This document shows, piece by piece, positions 29,780 through 29,818 of a DNA stretch of 29,818 nucleotides. The stretch lies in NCBI GenBank assembly GCA_035644495.1, contig DASQOM010000266.1, positions 1 to 29,818 of the forward strand, read 5' to 3'. The DNA comes from JACQFK01 sp035644495. Its GTDB lineage: Bacteria > Planctomycetota > MHYJ01 > JACPRB01. Made by a program: the position numbers and the translations under genes. Under the pieces are notes generated by a model, which saw nothing but the letters and a program-made list of their open reading frames with translations, ran no database searches and was not told where the DNA came from. Position 1 is the first letter of the stretch. Each line of letters opens with the position of its first letter.

Positions 29780-29818
29780 GCGATTGTTCCCCGGACCGGT
29801 TCAAGAGCTCAGGCGAAC

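Noticed and set aside
1..29818. tRNA, rRNA, CRISPR array or complete insertion sequence
   Set aside because: No cloverleaf-like sequence, rRNA core stretch, regularly spaced repeat or paired terminal repeat was found on reading both strands; this was done by eye, so a small RNA gene could have been missed.

Overview
The window is strongly GC-rich, densely coded and mostly preceded by clear Shine-Dalgarno (SD) sequences. Two large proteins combine a heme-type CxxCH motif with DUF1549/DUF1553 (PSCyt1/PSCyt2/PSD1) domains, and two partners are Tat-exported DUF1501 proteins. Such sets are typical of Planctomycetota and also occur in Verrucomicrobiota and Acidobacteriota. I infer a free-living environmental bacterium of that kind; the phylum cannot be fixed from sequence alone. 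I saw no rRNA, tRNA, CRISPR array or complete insertion sequence.

Layout. Positions 1-4956 (+) hold module A: the end of an IclR regulator, a PSD1 cytochrome-like protein and a DUF1501 protein. A secreted protein of unknown function lies at 4997-5821 (-). Positions 5956-13187 (+) hold module B with the same order (IclR, PSD1, DUF1501), extended by an FGE/SUMF1-fold protein and a glycoside-hydrolase-like protein. Positions 13214-16288 hold a DUF6882-like protein (+), a stand-alone ParB-like protein (-) and a PDZ-CPBP membrane protease (+).

From 29779 down to 16293 every gene is on the minus strand and nearly all concern sulfur. In transcription order these are: a solitary IS5-type transposase head, a degenerate receiver, a 1-Cys peroxiredoxin, a second sulfate-binding protein, a 43-aa basic peptide and a second degenerate receiver. 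They are followed by a promoter with a poly-cysteine mini-ORF, then sbp, cysT, cysW, a second poly-cysteine mini-ORF, an OprP-type porin, a strong hairpin and cysA. The block ends with a cysteine dioxygenase, a conserved unknown, a YgaP-like rhodanese, a Family 2A (SrpI-type) encapsulin shell and a SufS-type cysteine desulfurase carrying a ~200-residue disordered N-terminal extension.

How it fits together (inference). Sulfate enters through the porin and the Sbp/CysTWA transporter and feeds cysteine synthesis. Excess cysteine can be oxidised by the dioxygenase or desulfurated inside the encapsulin, with the rhodanese and peroxiredoxin handling reactive sulfur. The two poly-Cys mini-ORFs, one apparently leaderless behind a textbook promoter, look like ribosome-based cysteine sensors controlling the uptake genes. 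This sulfur uptake-sensing-storage island is the most interesting content of the window.
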